A stretch of DNA of 52,556 nt from Syntrophales bacterium. Lineage in GTDB: Bacteria > Desulfobacterota > Syntrophia > Syntrophales > UBA8958. The stretch lies in NCBI GenBank assembly GCA_026417625.1, contig JAOACW010000001.1:255542-308097 (forward strand), written 5' to 3'. Below the pieces are notes generated by a model. The model did not search any database, was not told where the DNA came from, and saw only the letters and a list, made by a program, of their open reading frames with translations. The position numbers and the translations under genes were made by a program. Of the stretch, positions 36,419-45,028 are shown one piece after another. The number at the start of each line of letters is the position of its first letter. The stretch's first letter is position 1.

Positions 36419-38725
36419 ATGAGTGAGCATTCTGGGAGAATGGATAACCCATTTTCAGGGAAAGAAACTGTTCTGCCCCTTTTTGCGTTAAAGGAAAACG
36501 AAGAGGCTATTGTGCGGGAATTGAAAGGGGGACATGGTGTCCTTTCGCGGTTTGCAAGTTTAGGGATCGCAGTAAACAGTCGTCTCAGAGTGGTTCGCAT
36601 TTCCAGGGGACCTGTAGTTATTCAAATAGGGGGAACAAGGATAGCTTTGGGTCATGGTGAGGCGGCGAAGATTTTTGTTTCCCCCATAGAAACGCCTGCG
36701 TGTGAGTCACTTTCAGATAAGGAACAGAGTAAAAAGCGGTATCTTGTAGCACTGGCGGGGCAACCCAACGTTGGCAAATCGACAGTTTTCAACATATTGA
36801 CTGGTTTAACCCAGCATGTTGGTAACTGGCCCGGAAAAACAGTAGAGAAAAAAGAGGGGATCTATATCTGTGGAAATGTGGAATTAAAGATAGTAGATTT
36901 ACCGGGAACTTACAGTTTAACGGCTTTCACAGAGGAGGAGAGATTAGCAAGAGGCTTTATACTTAAGGAATCTCCCGATGTGGTTGTTCTTATGGCAAAT
37001 GCCGCTGCACTGGAGAGGAGTTTGTACCTCCTCTCAGAGCTGTTTCTCCTCGATGTACCAGTTATTCTTGGTGTGAACATGATCGATGTCGCTGAAGCTC
37101 AGGGTATTAGGGTTAATGTTTCTGCGCTCGAGCACGCATTGGGTATACCAGTAGTAGGTATGACGGCAACGAAGAATAGGGGAATACAAGAGCTTGTGGA
37201 TAGAATACTTATGCTTGTTGAGGGGCATGAAGATTATCGACCCCACATACCAAAGGTAGCAGAGGACCATGAAAAGGTTTTTGAGGAAGTGGTTAATGTG
37301 TTATCGGAGGACCTTTTGACCGGTGATTTTGGATCTTCTCATCCACCGATTAGATGGTTGGCCACGAAGCTTATGGAAGGAGACCGAGAGATCGGAGAAG
37401 AAGTCGCAAGAAGACTTTCTCCCGAAGCTTTGAACAGACTCAATCGGCTGTTTATGGAGCATGAAGATGCCTTACACGCTGTGGTGAGGGGACGGTATGA
37501 TTGGATAGAAACAATAGCCAGATCAGCCATTTCCCGTTTCAGAATAGGAGAGGTAGTATTCACTGATCGTTTGGATCATTTTTTAACAAGGCCTGTTTTT
37601 GGTATTCCTATACTTTTTCTTGTCTTTGCCAGCGTATTATACATCACATACAGTATCGGGGGGGCTGTTCAAGAGCGTCTTTTAGGTGCTTTTGCTGACC
37701 TCGGACAAACTGTGGGAGTGTACCTGTCATCCATGCCGGTTTGGGTTCGCAGTTTGATTGACGATGGGGTACTTAAAGGTGTAGGAGCGGTTGTTTCTCT
37801 GCTTCCCATTCTTATCATTTTCTTTGCTGTAATGGCGGTGCTGGAAGATGTGGGTTACATGGCGAGGGTTGCCTTTGTAATGGACCGCTTTATGCATGTG
37901 ATGGGACTACACGGTAAAAGCATTATGCCTATGTGTTTGGGTTTAGCTTGCAATGTCCCTGCAGTGCTTGGTAGCCGCATTGTTGAATCTGAGAGAGAGA
38001 AACTTATTACCATATTCCTTACACCCTTTGTTCCCTGTTCTGCTCGTTTAGCAGTTCTAATGGCGATAGTTTACGCTATTTTCCCGCAGCACCCTGTGTT
38101 AGTTGCTGGATGTATAATAATGGTAAACGGTTTTCTTCTAGTTGTTACGGGCATGGCAATCAGAATTCTTTTTTCAAAAGAGGAGGTGGTGCCTTTTATT
38201 ATGGAATTGCCCCTTTACCATCGTCCCAATCTGAGAACCATTGGGATCAATATTTGGGTGAATACCTGGTCTTTCATTAAACGAGCAGGGACAATAATTC
38301 TTTCCGTTTCGGTCATTGTCTGGTTTTTTTCGTATATGCCGAGTGGGAAAATAGAAAGCAGTTTTTTGGCTCAATTGGGATACATTTTTGATCCTGTGGC
38401 ACGCGTTGTTGGTTTGGACTGGCGGGCTTTGACAGCGCTTCTCACGGGGATTGTAGCTAAGGAGAATGCCCTGGCAACTCTTGCTATACTTTACAAAGTT
38501 GATACCGAAGATTTGACCGGGATTTTACCTGCTTTAATGAGCCCCCCATCAGCCCTCGCCTTTCTCGTTATGTTGATGCTTTTCGTGCCATGTGTGGCCA
38601 CGATGGCAGCACTGAAGAACGAAATGGCAAATAACCGGTGGTTCATCGCTTCCCTTGTATATTCGCTTATCGCTGCATTGGCAGGTGGTGTGATTGCCTA
38701 CCATGTAGGAATGTATTTCTTTTGA
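36419..38725 (+). CDS. feoB: Ferrous iron transporter FeoB with fused N-terminal FeoA domain
   Basis: 768 residues. Residues about 18-90 form an SH3-like FeoA domain (FASLGIAVNSRLRVVR, IALGHGEAAKIFV). The G domain follows: G1 GQPNVGKS (114-121), NWPGKTVEKKEG, G3 DLPG (160-163) and G4 NMID. The membrane part holds two Gate segments with LACNVPAVLGSR and FVPCSARLAVL. It imports Fe(II) across the inner membrane, GTP-dependent. FeoA is usually a separate small protein; none is present. No strong ribosome site is seen (AGGGG at long spacing). It is convergent with the molybdopterin gene, 5 bases apart. Confidence 0.94.
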   Translation: MSEHSGRMDNPFSGKETVLPLFALKENEEAIVRELKGGHGVLSRFASLGIAVNSRLRVVRISRGPVVIQIGGTRIALGHGEAAKIFVSPIETPACESLSDKEQSKKRYLVALAGQPNVGKSTVFNILTGLTQHVGNWPGKTVEKKEGIYICGNVELKIVDLPGTYSLTAFTEEERLARGFILKESPDVVVLMANAAALERSLYLLSELFLLDVPVILGVNMIDVAEAQGIRVNVSALEHALGIPVVGMTATKNRGIQELVDRILMLVEGHEDYRPHIPKVAEDHEKVFEEVVNVLSEDLLTGDFGSSHPPIRWLATKLMEGDREIGEEVARRLSPEALNRLNRLFMEHEDALHAVVRGRYDWIETIARSAISRFRIGEVVFTDRLDHFLTRPVFGIPILFLVFASVLYITYSIGGAVQERLLGAFADLGQTVGVYLSSMPVWVRSLIDDGVLKGVGAVVSLLPILIIFFAVMAVLEDVGYMARVAFVMDRFMHVMGLHGKSIMPMCLGLACNVPAVLGSRIVESEREKLITIFLTPFVPCSARLAVLMAIVYAIFPQHPVLVAGCIIMVNGFLLVVTGMAIRILFSKEEVVPFIMELPLYHRPNLRTIGINIWVNTWSFIKRAGTIILSVSVIVWFFSYMPSGKIESSFLAQLGYIFDPVARVVGLDWRALTALLTGIVAKENALATLAILYKVDTEDLTGILPALMSPPSALAFLVMLMLFVPCVATMAALKNEMANNRWFIASLVYSLIAALAGGVIAYHVGMYFF

Positions 38726-38730
38726 TAAAA

Positions 38731-40812
38731 CTACATACTTTTCTTGATCTTACATGGTAGTGCTCTGATGTTAGGTGTCCCGTATTCTCGTCCCAATTTT
38801 TCCACGGAAGTGAGCATGTTCAGGTTTGATTTTTCCCAACCGTATAGTGAGGCCGAGCTCTCTTCTGGAAACCACCACCCATGTTCGGCGCAGATGACCC
38901 GAGGGTGTAGATCTGGGTTTAAGTGGGCCTTTTGTATTATTCGACCGTATCGAGTTTCTATGACAGTTTCGTCCCCCTCTTCAATGTTTAAGGAAGCTGC
39001 TGTTTGAGGATGAATCTCTACTTGGGGGTGAGGAGCAAGTCGTCTGAGTTTCTCCACCCATCGGTAAGATGAGTGAAGGTATATACGGTTTTTTGCACTT
39101 GTGAGTATTAGGGGATATTCTTCGTCCTCCGCTTCGGGAATGGTATCGAAAGAAGGTAAGGGTGGCAGACCTAACTTGTCCGCAGTTGACAGTTTAAGTT
39201 CCACTTTCTTTGTGGGCGTTTTAAATCCATCTCTTTCGTACCCTCGAAATCTGTCCGGTCCTTTTAAGTACCCCTTTTCCGCAAATTGGGCATAGGAAAG
39301 TCCGCTTGGTGCGAGCAGTGCTTCGAGGAAATCGTGCCAGTCTTCTGGCCAGAGTTCGGGGGGTGATACACGCTTTCCCAGTTCTGTTATGATTTTCATG
39401 TCTGGCCAGCATTCGTCTGGGGGGTCAACAATCTTCGGCCTAGCAAGAATGTAACCGTGCCCGAGACCATAGTGGCCAATATCATCGAATTCGAAATGAC
39501 TGGCTGCGGGGAGCACCACGTCGGCAAGAGCAGTGGTAGGTGTCATAAACATATCGGAGATGGCGAAGAAGTCCAGTGATATTAACGTCTCGTAAGTTAA
39601 TCTGCTGTTTGCCCACGAAAGCATTGGGTTGCAACAAATGGCGAAAAAACCTCGAACGGGATAGGGAATTCCATTTAGTACGGCACGACGGAAATACGCG
39701 GGTGGAATGGTCATAAAGCGGGGAATAACCCGGTAGTGCGCACTTATCATCTCTGTTCTTTTGTTTGGTATCAGATCTGCTCTTACGAATTCCGAGAGCC
39801 TCATTATCTTAGGATCATGAGCTTCTACATTACCTCCGGGAACGTCGAGGTTTCCTGTGATTGCCATGAGACATATCAGGGCTCTTACTGTCTGAAACGC
39901 ATGAATATTGTGTTCAATAGGGTTTCCCCACTGAATTGCTGCCGGCTTTGCTTTTGCGTAATAGTGGGCAGCAGTTCTTATTTCTTCTGCGGAGAGCCAA
40001 GTTATAGATGCAACTTTTTCTGGAGTATAGTCCTTCACATGCTGGGCGAGCTCGGAAAACCCCACTGTCCATTCTTTCACAAACGAGCTATCGTAAAGTT
40101 CTTCTTCAATGATGACGTTAATCATAGAGAGGGCTAACGCAACGTCTGTTCCAGGACGTATTCTCAACCACATCCTGGCCTTTTGACATAAATCAATTTT
40201 CCTGGGATCTACGACAATTAACTCTGTACCTTTTTTGAGCTGCTCGCGGAGAAGACTATTTATTTCGCCTTCTTCATTTGTGGCGGTTATATTGCTTCCC
40301 CAGAGAATTATGAGGGCACTTTCGTTATGAAGGTCCACCACCGGGTAAAACCCACATGAGTGCACCCCCGTTATCTCCCGAGGGGCGTGACAAACGTCTT
40401 GAGAGGCAACAACGTTTGGTGAACCGAATACATTGGCAAGGCGGATCTGGAGGAAATGATCCAGTCCCTTGGGCATGCCGACTCCAAAGGCCACTGCCCG
40501 TGCCCCGTAGGTGTCTCGCAATCGGTTTAGATTTTCTGCAATGAAGTTGAGAGCTTCCTCCCAGGAAATCCGAACCCATTGACCTGATCCTCTTTCACCC
40601 ACCCTCTTCAATGGATAGCGCAGACGTTCAGGATGGTAAAGGCGCTCTGCGGATAGGGCTCCTTTCGGACATATGAAACCTCGATTGAGGAAACCCTCGG
40701 GATCTCCCTTTATTTTGAGGATACGATTACCCTGTACACCTACTAGGAGTCCACATCCCCCGTGATCCATGCGCGCGCAATGTGTTTTTTTCCATTTTAT
40801 AGTGCTCTCCAT
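38731..40812 (-). CDS. Molybdopterin-dependent oxidoreductase, acetylene hydratase/PhsA-like
   Basis: 693 residues from the ATG at 40812, which has an AAGGAGGCG site; the frame is open further upstream. It binds bis-MGD: RISWEEALNFIAENL, GVHSCG, LILWGSNITATNEEG, VDPRKIDL, and a C-terminal dinucleotide domain (LILTSAKNRIYLHSSYR). The likely Mo/W ligand is C141 (DVCHAP). The N-terminal FeS motif is C12-x3-D16-x3-C20-x27-C48, so the second usual cysteine is aspartate. No signal peptide or Tat motif is seen, so it is probably cytosolic. No electron-transfer subunit lies next to it. The substrate is unknown. Confidence 0.88.
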   Translation of the reverse strand: MESTIKWKKTHCARMDHGGCGLLVGVQGNRILKIKGDPEGFLNRGFICPKGALSAERLYHPERLRYPLKRVGERGSGQWVRISWEEALNFIAENLNRLRDTYGARAVAFGVGMPKGLDHFLQIRLANVFGSPNVVASQDVCHAPREITGVHSCGFYPVVDLHNESALIILWGSNITATNEEGEINSLLREQLKKGTELIVVDPRKIDLCQKARMWLRIRPGTDVALALSMINVIIEEELYDSSFVKEWTVGFSELAQHVKDYTPEKVASITWLSAEEIRTAAHYYAKAKPAAIQWGNPIEHNIHAFQTVRALICLMAITGNLDVPGGNVEAHDPKIMRLSEFVRADLIPNKRTEMISAHYRVIPRFMTIPPAYFRRAVLNGIPYPVRGFFAICCNPMLSWANSRLTYETLISLDFFAISDMFMTPTTALADVVLPAASHFEFDDIGHYGLGHGYILARPKIVDPPDECWPDMKIITELGKRVSPPELWPEDWHDFLEALLAPSGLSYAQFAEKGYLKGPDRFRGYERDGFKTPTKKVELKLSTADKLGLPPLPSFDTIPEAEDEEYPLILTSAKNRIYLHSSYRWVEKLRRLAPHPQVEIHPQTAASLNIEEGDETVIETRYGRIIQKAHLNPDLHPRVICAEHGWWFPEESSASLYGWEKSNLNMLTSVEKLGREYGTPNIRALPCKIKKSM

Positions 40813-40838
40813 TTCCGCCTCCTTTTTCATGTTGGGAA

Positions 40839-41363
40839 TTACATATGGATGATACGGATTTTCGTCCATCGCCATGAGTATCCATGTCGTTCCAGGGTGA
40901 ATCGTAATGTATCTCTATCCCCCTCTTTAATGGATATGATGAATTCCGATGGTGAGACGTAAGAGCATCGGGCCTGTTTTAAGAAAGACCAGAATAAGTC
41001 CCCTGTTTCTGCTTCGGTTATTTTGAACTGTCCTTTTGTGTATAAAATCATGCCCTCTGGTGTGACCAGTTGATCAACCATTTTATCCAACAGCTGAGAA
41101 TTCACAATTTCCCGAAGTTTTTCCAAAAGTTCAGGATTCATCTCCGTGCCTCGATAATTCATAACCGTTTCTTTTAGCTGAGATTTCACACTTGCCCGCA
41201 GGGCGGGAAAATCAACTAGTTCCAATATACGTTCCCTATCTTGTTCTTTGAAGGCTTTAATAATGTTGAAAATCGCTATGTAGGGGAGCGCGTAGAGCAC
41301 GGAGAAGACGACTAAGCCAAAAATAACGATTGCAATTATAGAGTTCCGTTTGGACAAATGCAT
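40839..41363 (-). CDS. DUF2939-type membrane-anchored protein
   Basis: 174 residues from the ATG at 41363 with an AAGGAGG site. One N-terminal membrane helix (SIIAIVIFGLVVFSVLYALPYIAIFNII) is followed by the DUF2939 pattern of small exported proteins: AFKEQDRERILELVDFPALRASVKSQLK. The rest is a mixed alpha/beta domain in the periplasm. The function is unknown. It lies 10 bases after the lipoprotein gene and 26 before the molybdopterin gene. Confidence 0.75.
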   Translation of the reverse strand: MHLSKRNSIIAIVIFGLVVFSVLYALPYIAIFNIIKAFKEQDRERILELVDFPALRASVKSQLKETVMNYRGTEMNPELLEKLREIVNSQLLDKMVDQLVTPEGMILYTKGQFKITEAETGDLFWSFLKQARCSYVSPSEFIISIKEGDRDTLRFTLERHGYSWRWTKIRIIHM

Positions 41364-41373
41364 TTTATCCTCC

Positions 41374-41802
41374 TTATTCCCATCCAATGGGTTCATAACC
41401 TCTTTCCCTTAGACATCTTTCTACAAACCTTTTAAAAATCGGTGATGGCTGAGTGGCTTTTATCACACCTCGTACAAGGCCACTTGCAGCTCCAGCGGCA
41501 CCTCCTATACTTATTCCTCTTCCTATGTTTCCAGTTACAGCTCCTACGGCTCCTCCTACGACAGCACCGCTGCCTCCTCCAATTACGGTTGATTTGGCTG
41601 CATCTTCTACTCGATGGGATTTTAGGTAGGCGTCTGCCAGCGCTTCACATTCTTCTACGTCTTTTTGGGCTTGTTCTGTCCCTACCCGTTTGAGATGCTC
41701 GTTAGGATATAAAATCGGTCCCTGAGTTGCACAAGAAACCAGAAGCAGCGTAACTGTTGATGCAAGAAAAAGGTATTTTATGTATTTCTTCTTTTTTTTC
41801 AT
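41374..41802 (-). CDS. Glycine-zipper lipoprotein
   Basis: 142 residues. The lysine-rich N-terminus, hydrophobic stretch and lipobox LLVSC predict lipidation at C24. The mature part has a glycine-zipper segment (GGGSGAVVGGAVGAVTGNIGRG and GGAAGAASG, about 75-110) as in small outer-membrane lipoproteins such as OsmB/SlyB relatives. It ends with RCLRERGYEPIGW, a common ending of this class. It overlaps the end of rsmB by 4 bases. Confidence 0.82.
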   Translation of the reverse strand: MKKKKKYIKYLFLASTVTLLLVSCATQGPILYPNEHLKRVGTEQAQKDVEECEALADAYLKSHRVEDAAKSTVIGGGSGAVVGGAVGAVTGNIGRGISIGGAAGAASGLVRGVIKATQPSPIFKRFVERCLRERGYEPIGWE

Positions 41803-43148
41803 TTTCTTATCATTACCGCTCCGAAGAAACCATCCATGCCCTGAATGTGTGGGGAAGTGCGGAAAAAACCGCTTCTATCTAAAAGGTCATAGTGGATTCC
41901 TTCTGGCATTGTTAGTGAAAAATTGGACTGATTTGCCAGAAAGCCTTCAACAATCGTTTCGTTCTCCTCTTTTAAGAGGCTGCATGTAACGTAAACGAGT
42001 CTCCCCCCCCGTCGGACGTAGCGTGCCGCTTGTTGGATCAATTGTCTCTGAAGTTCGCGGCATCTTATTACATCTTCGATTGACAGCCGCCATTTGATTT
42101 CGGGAGCTCGCCTTAAGGTTCCCGTCCCTGTGCAAGGGGCGTCCACGAGGACACGGTCGAACGATTGGTCATAATGAGTACAAATTTCATAACGAGCATC
42201 AGCAACTATCATTTTGGTGTTTTTTACTCCCAGTTTTTTCATTTGACTTTCAAATATGATGGATTTTTTTTTGTTTATATCCACTGCTATAATTTCCCCC
42301 GTATTGTTCATGATAGCCGCCATATGAGCTGATTTACCACCTTTCCCTGCACACAGATCAAGCACTCGGGAACCTTTTTGAGGAGAGGCAAGGTACGAAA
42401 CCAGCTGAGATGCTTCATCCTGGATTTGTAAATAACCATTTTCAAGGAGAGCGGTTTCCCTTATTTGTTTATTGTGTTCCAAGATCAGTAAACCATCTGG
42501 GGAGTATTTTGTTCGTTCAGCAATGATACCCTCGTTCCTTAGTTCTTCTATAGCCTTTTCTCTTGTTATTTTCAAACTATTTACCCGAACCACAATAGGG
42601 GGAACTTTAATGTTTGCCATACAGAGTTCTCTTGTCTGGTCAACACCCCACTGTGCGATCCATTCTTCCACGAGCCATTGGGGATGGGCATACTTAATGG
42701 CGATGTACTGTGGTAAATTTTCACTATCTTTTGGTTTGGGACAGGTTGCAAATTTCTGAAAGCATGCCCGCAGAACGGCGTTTGTTAATTTAGTGTACTT
42801 ATTATCCATTTTTTTGGCGATATTCACCGCTTCACTCACGATAGCGTAAGGGGGGATTTTCTCTAGAAAATACCTCTGGTAGATTGCGGTGCGGAGAATA
42901 TTACGGCTAGCAACACTCAAGGAAGAGACACTCTGTTCCAGAAAGTGGTTGAGAATCCAATCCAGGTATCCCTGTAAGCGGAGGGTGCCATAGACGATCT
43001 CGGTCAAAAGCCGCCGATCTCTGGGGTCGTTTAGGAGTTTCGCAGATAGGTAACGGTCAATGAGTACCTCGGCAAATGCTTTTTTTTGTTCTACCTGGGA
43101 AAGAATACGAACTGCAAGATATCTGGGTGATCTGGAGATGTTGGTCAT
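41799..43148 (-). CDS. rsmB: 16S rRNA (cytosine967-C5) methyltransferase
   Basis: 449 residues. The N-terminal NusB-like RNA-binding domain is seen in RILSQVEQKKAFAEVLID and RRLLTEIVYGTLR. The SAM-dependent domain shows LDLCAGKGGKSAHMA, IIAVDIN and the two cysteines of the mechanism in DAPCTGTGTLRR and YVTCSLLKEENE. It methylates C967 of 16S rRNA. It follows fmt by 12 bases, as in many proteobacteria. Confidence 0.94.
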   Translation of the reverse strand: MTNISRSPRYLAVRILSQVEQKKAFAEVLIDRYLSAKLLNDPRDRRLLTEIVYGTLRLQGYLDWILNHFLEQSVSSLSVASRNILRTAIYQRYFLEKIPPYAIVSEAVNIAKKMDNKYTKLTNAVLRACFQKFATCPKPKDSENLPQYIAIKYAHPQWLVEEWIAQWGVDQTRELCMANIKVPPIVVRVNSLKITREKAIEELRNEGIIAERTKYSPDGLLILEHNKQIRETALLENGYLQIQDEASQLVSYLASPQKGSRVLDLCAGKGGKSAHMAAIMNNTGEIIAVDINKKKSIIFESQMKKLGVKNTKMIVADARYEICTHYDQSFDRVLVDAPCTGTGTLRRAPEIKWRLSIEDVIRCRELQRQLIQQAARYVRRGGRLVYVTCSLLKEENETIVEGFLANQSNFSLTMPEGIHYDLLDRSGFFRTSPHIQGMDGFFGAVMIRK

Positions 43149-43160
43149 CTGTACTTGTCT

Positions 43161-44102
43161 CTATCCCAGTTTTGTACTTATCGAGCCCCTGTGCCCTCGT
43201 AGGAATGAAGGTGTGTCCATCCTTTTTTTTCCCTCAAGCTGTAGTTCCAGCACCTCAACCCATCCATCGGCGGAGGCAACCATGAGAGAGTTACCTTCCC
43301 CAACACGGATTGTTCCTGGAGGCGCTGGCGGGAATTCCTTTCCTTGGCGGGCGCGGAAGATCTTTAAGATTTTCCCATCAAGGAAAGTGAAGGCTCCCGG
43401 TGTGGATGACAACCCCCGGATAAAATTTATTATGTCTTTCGTTTTTTGGTTCCAGTTTATGAGAGTGTCGTTTTTCTTAATCATTGGTGCGTAGGTAGCA
43501 GCTGAATGATCCTGTGGTGATTTTGTTGTTTTGCCTTCTTGCAGTAAATCGATGGCCTTAACTAGAAGGTTGGCCCCTAAAAGGGCCAGACGATTGTGAA
43601 GTTCATCGTAAATCTCATCAGGTAATACGGCTGTGGTTTCCTGTAAAATGATGTTCCCCGTATCGATCCCTTCGTCCATTTCCATAATGGTCACCCCGGT
43701 AACTTCTTCACCTCTGATTAGTGTCCAGTTTATAGGGGCAGGACCCCGGTATTTTGGAAGGAGGGAAGGATGTACATTAATGCAACCAAGAGGAGGTAAA
43801 TGTAATACTTCCGGTGGGAGTATTTGGCCGAAGGCGACCACTACAATGAGGTCGGGGTTAATTTTTTGGAGCTGTTCCAGAAAAGAAGGGTCCTTCACTT
43901 TTTCCGGCTGATACACTGGGAGACCATATTCCATAGCTTTTATCTTTACAGGCGATGGTTGAACCTGCCTTCCTCGGCCTCGAGGACGATCCGGTTGTGT
44001 AATGACAGCTTCGATTCTGTGGCCTTCACTGATCAATTTCTCTAAAGACGGAACGGCGAATTCCGGTGTTCCCATGAACGTGATTTTTGCTTTTGAGGTC
44101 AT
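43161..44102 (-). CDS. fmt: Methionyl-tRNA formyltransferase
   Basis: 313 residues from the ATG at 44102, with a GAAAGGAG site; the open frame continues to 44192 but a promoter lies within that extension. It formylates initiator Met-tRNA using 10-formyl-THF. The core shows MGTPEFAVPSL, NVHPSLLPKYRGPAPINW and MDEGIDTGNI with the catalytic Asn-His-Asp set, and the C-terminal tRNA-binding domain. It is first in a leftward operon with rsmB. Confidence 0.95.
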   Translation of the reverse strand: MTSKAKITFMGTPEFAVPSLEKLISEGHRIEAVITQPDRPRGRGRQVQPSPVKIKAMEYGLPVYQPEKVKDPSFLEQLQKINPDLIVVVAFGQILPPEVLHLPPLGCINVHPSLLPKYRGPAPINWTLIRGEEVTGVTIMEMDEGIDTGNIILQETTAVLPDEIYDELHNRLALLGANLLVKAIDLLQEGKTTKSPQDHSAATYAPMIKKNDTLINWNQKTKDIINFIRGLSSTPGAFTFLDGKILKIFRARQGKEFPPAPPGTIRVGEGNSLMVASADGWVEVLELQLEGKKRMDTPSFLRGHRGSISTKLG

Positions 44103-44130
44103 GGGTAAACTCCTTTCATGGAATGAAATT

Positions 44131-44159
44131 TTTATATATGCTTGGCTTTGTAAAGGCAA
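44131..44159 (-). promoter_or_regulatory. Promoter of the fmt operon
   Basis: On the minus strand TTGCCT (44159-44154), a 17-base spacer and TATAAA (44136-44131). The start would be near 44124, about 20 bases before the fmt ATG. It supports the shorter fmt start. Confidence 0.6.
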
Positions 44160-44178
44160 GCTGGATGTTTGATGTTTG

Positions 44179-44208
44179 TTGACTTTCCCCATCTATAGAT
44201 TGTAGAAT
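44179..44208 (+). promoter_or_regulatory. Promoter of the 42-residue basic protein gene
   Basis: TTGACT (44179-44184) and TAGAAT (44203-44208), 18 bases apart, five of six consensus bases in each box. It diverges from the fmt promoter and lies 42 bases before the ATG at 44251. Confidence 0.55.
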
Positions 44209-44250
44209 TTATTAGATATCGTCTATCTCTGAAATTAGTGGGAGGTTGGA

Positions 44251-44379
44251 ATGTCGAAGCACAAAAAAATCGAGAGAAGAAAAGAGCTTGACAGGCGGAG
44301 AAGACGAAGGAGGAAACGTCTAAAGGAAAGAATGAAAGAGATGCGAGCAAAATTAGCTCAGGAAAAAAAGGCCAAATAG
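44251..44379 (+). CDS. Arginine/lysine-rich 42-residue protein
   Basis: A very short gene: an ATG with a strong GGGAGG site 4 bases upstream, 42 codons and a TAG stop. The product begins MSKHKKIERRKEL and has seven arginines in a row (residues 15-21), then KRLKERMKEMRAKLAQEKKAK. It should form one long highly basic helix, fit for binding RNA, DNA or ribosomes. It has its own promoter and ribosome site. The family is unknown to me and function cannot be given. Confidence 0.65.
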   Translation: MSKHKKIERRKELDRRRRRRRKRLKERMKEMRAKLAQEKKAK

Positions 44380-45028
44380 CTAAACGTTTAACGCCGTTTA
44401 ATAGATGGATCCCCCATACCCACCTTTATAGAAGTGACCATACAGTGCTCTACTAAAATTGAGCCATCGAAGGTTTAGTATGACAAAGGCTGAGGAAGTA
44501 ATTGGCATAAGGGAACACTTGAGGGCCTTCTATAGCAAGCGGCGCCTTTTTTGCTGATATTATCCTTGAAGATACCTATGACGAGACCCTCATGTGGTAT
44601 GAGGGAGAGTTTCTTGTATAGTCCTTTGTAGAAGATCGGTGTTTGTTACCACAAGCCTCAACTTTTTTATTGCTAGCATTCTCAATTTAGATCCTGTAGT
44701 GGGACAAATACTTCCCGATTTTGCCTAGAGTCCCAAAATGAGTGGAACGATGATTGTTAAGGGTGAGCTGAATTTAGGTCAGGTGTTGTTTTTAAATACT
44801 TTAAGGCGATACTTGTCCAAAAAGCCTTGACAGTGACTTATTGAATATTATATAGACGTCCTGCATTTTGAGAATTCAAGACCCTGCATAAATGGACCAT
44901 CGTAAGAAATGTGTGTGATTAACCAATGCGGGAGTTTCCCTTCCAAGACAAAGGGTGGTCGATTGTTTTATCCAAGGGTGCCGCAGCAGGTTAGATAGAT
45001 AAAAAATTTGGAGGAGGAGGTATTAGTT
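44380..45028. other. Gene-poor stretch, possible relics
   Basis: About 650 bases without a convincing gene. Small frames such as 44480-44557 (25 codons) run into a different frame that stays open to 44621, and another short one starts near 44741. None has a good ribosome site and none is recognised. An inverted repeat TAAACG/CGTTTA (44382-44401) lies just after the basic protein gene but has no T-run. A promoter at 44827-44854 leads to the acyl-CoA dehydrogenase. Confidence 0.45.
44827..44854 (+). promoter_or_regulatory. Possible promoter of the acyl-CoA dehydrogenase gene
   Basis: A perfect TTGACA (44827-44832), 16 bases and TATATA (44849-44854). The leader to the ATG at 45029 would be about 170 bases, long enough to hold regulation, though no known riboswitch was recognised in it. 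Confidence 0.45.

Noticed and set aside
44103-44192. Extended N-terminus of fmt
   Set aside because: A promoter (44131-44159) lies in it, and the ATG at 44102 has a ribosome site and the family start.
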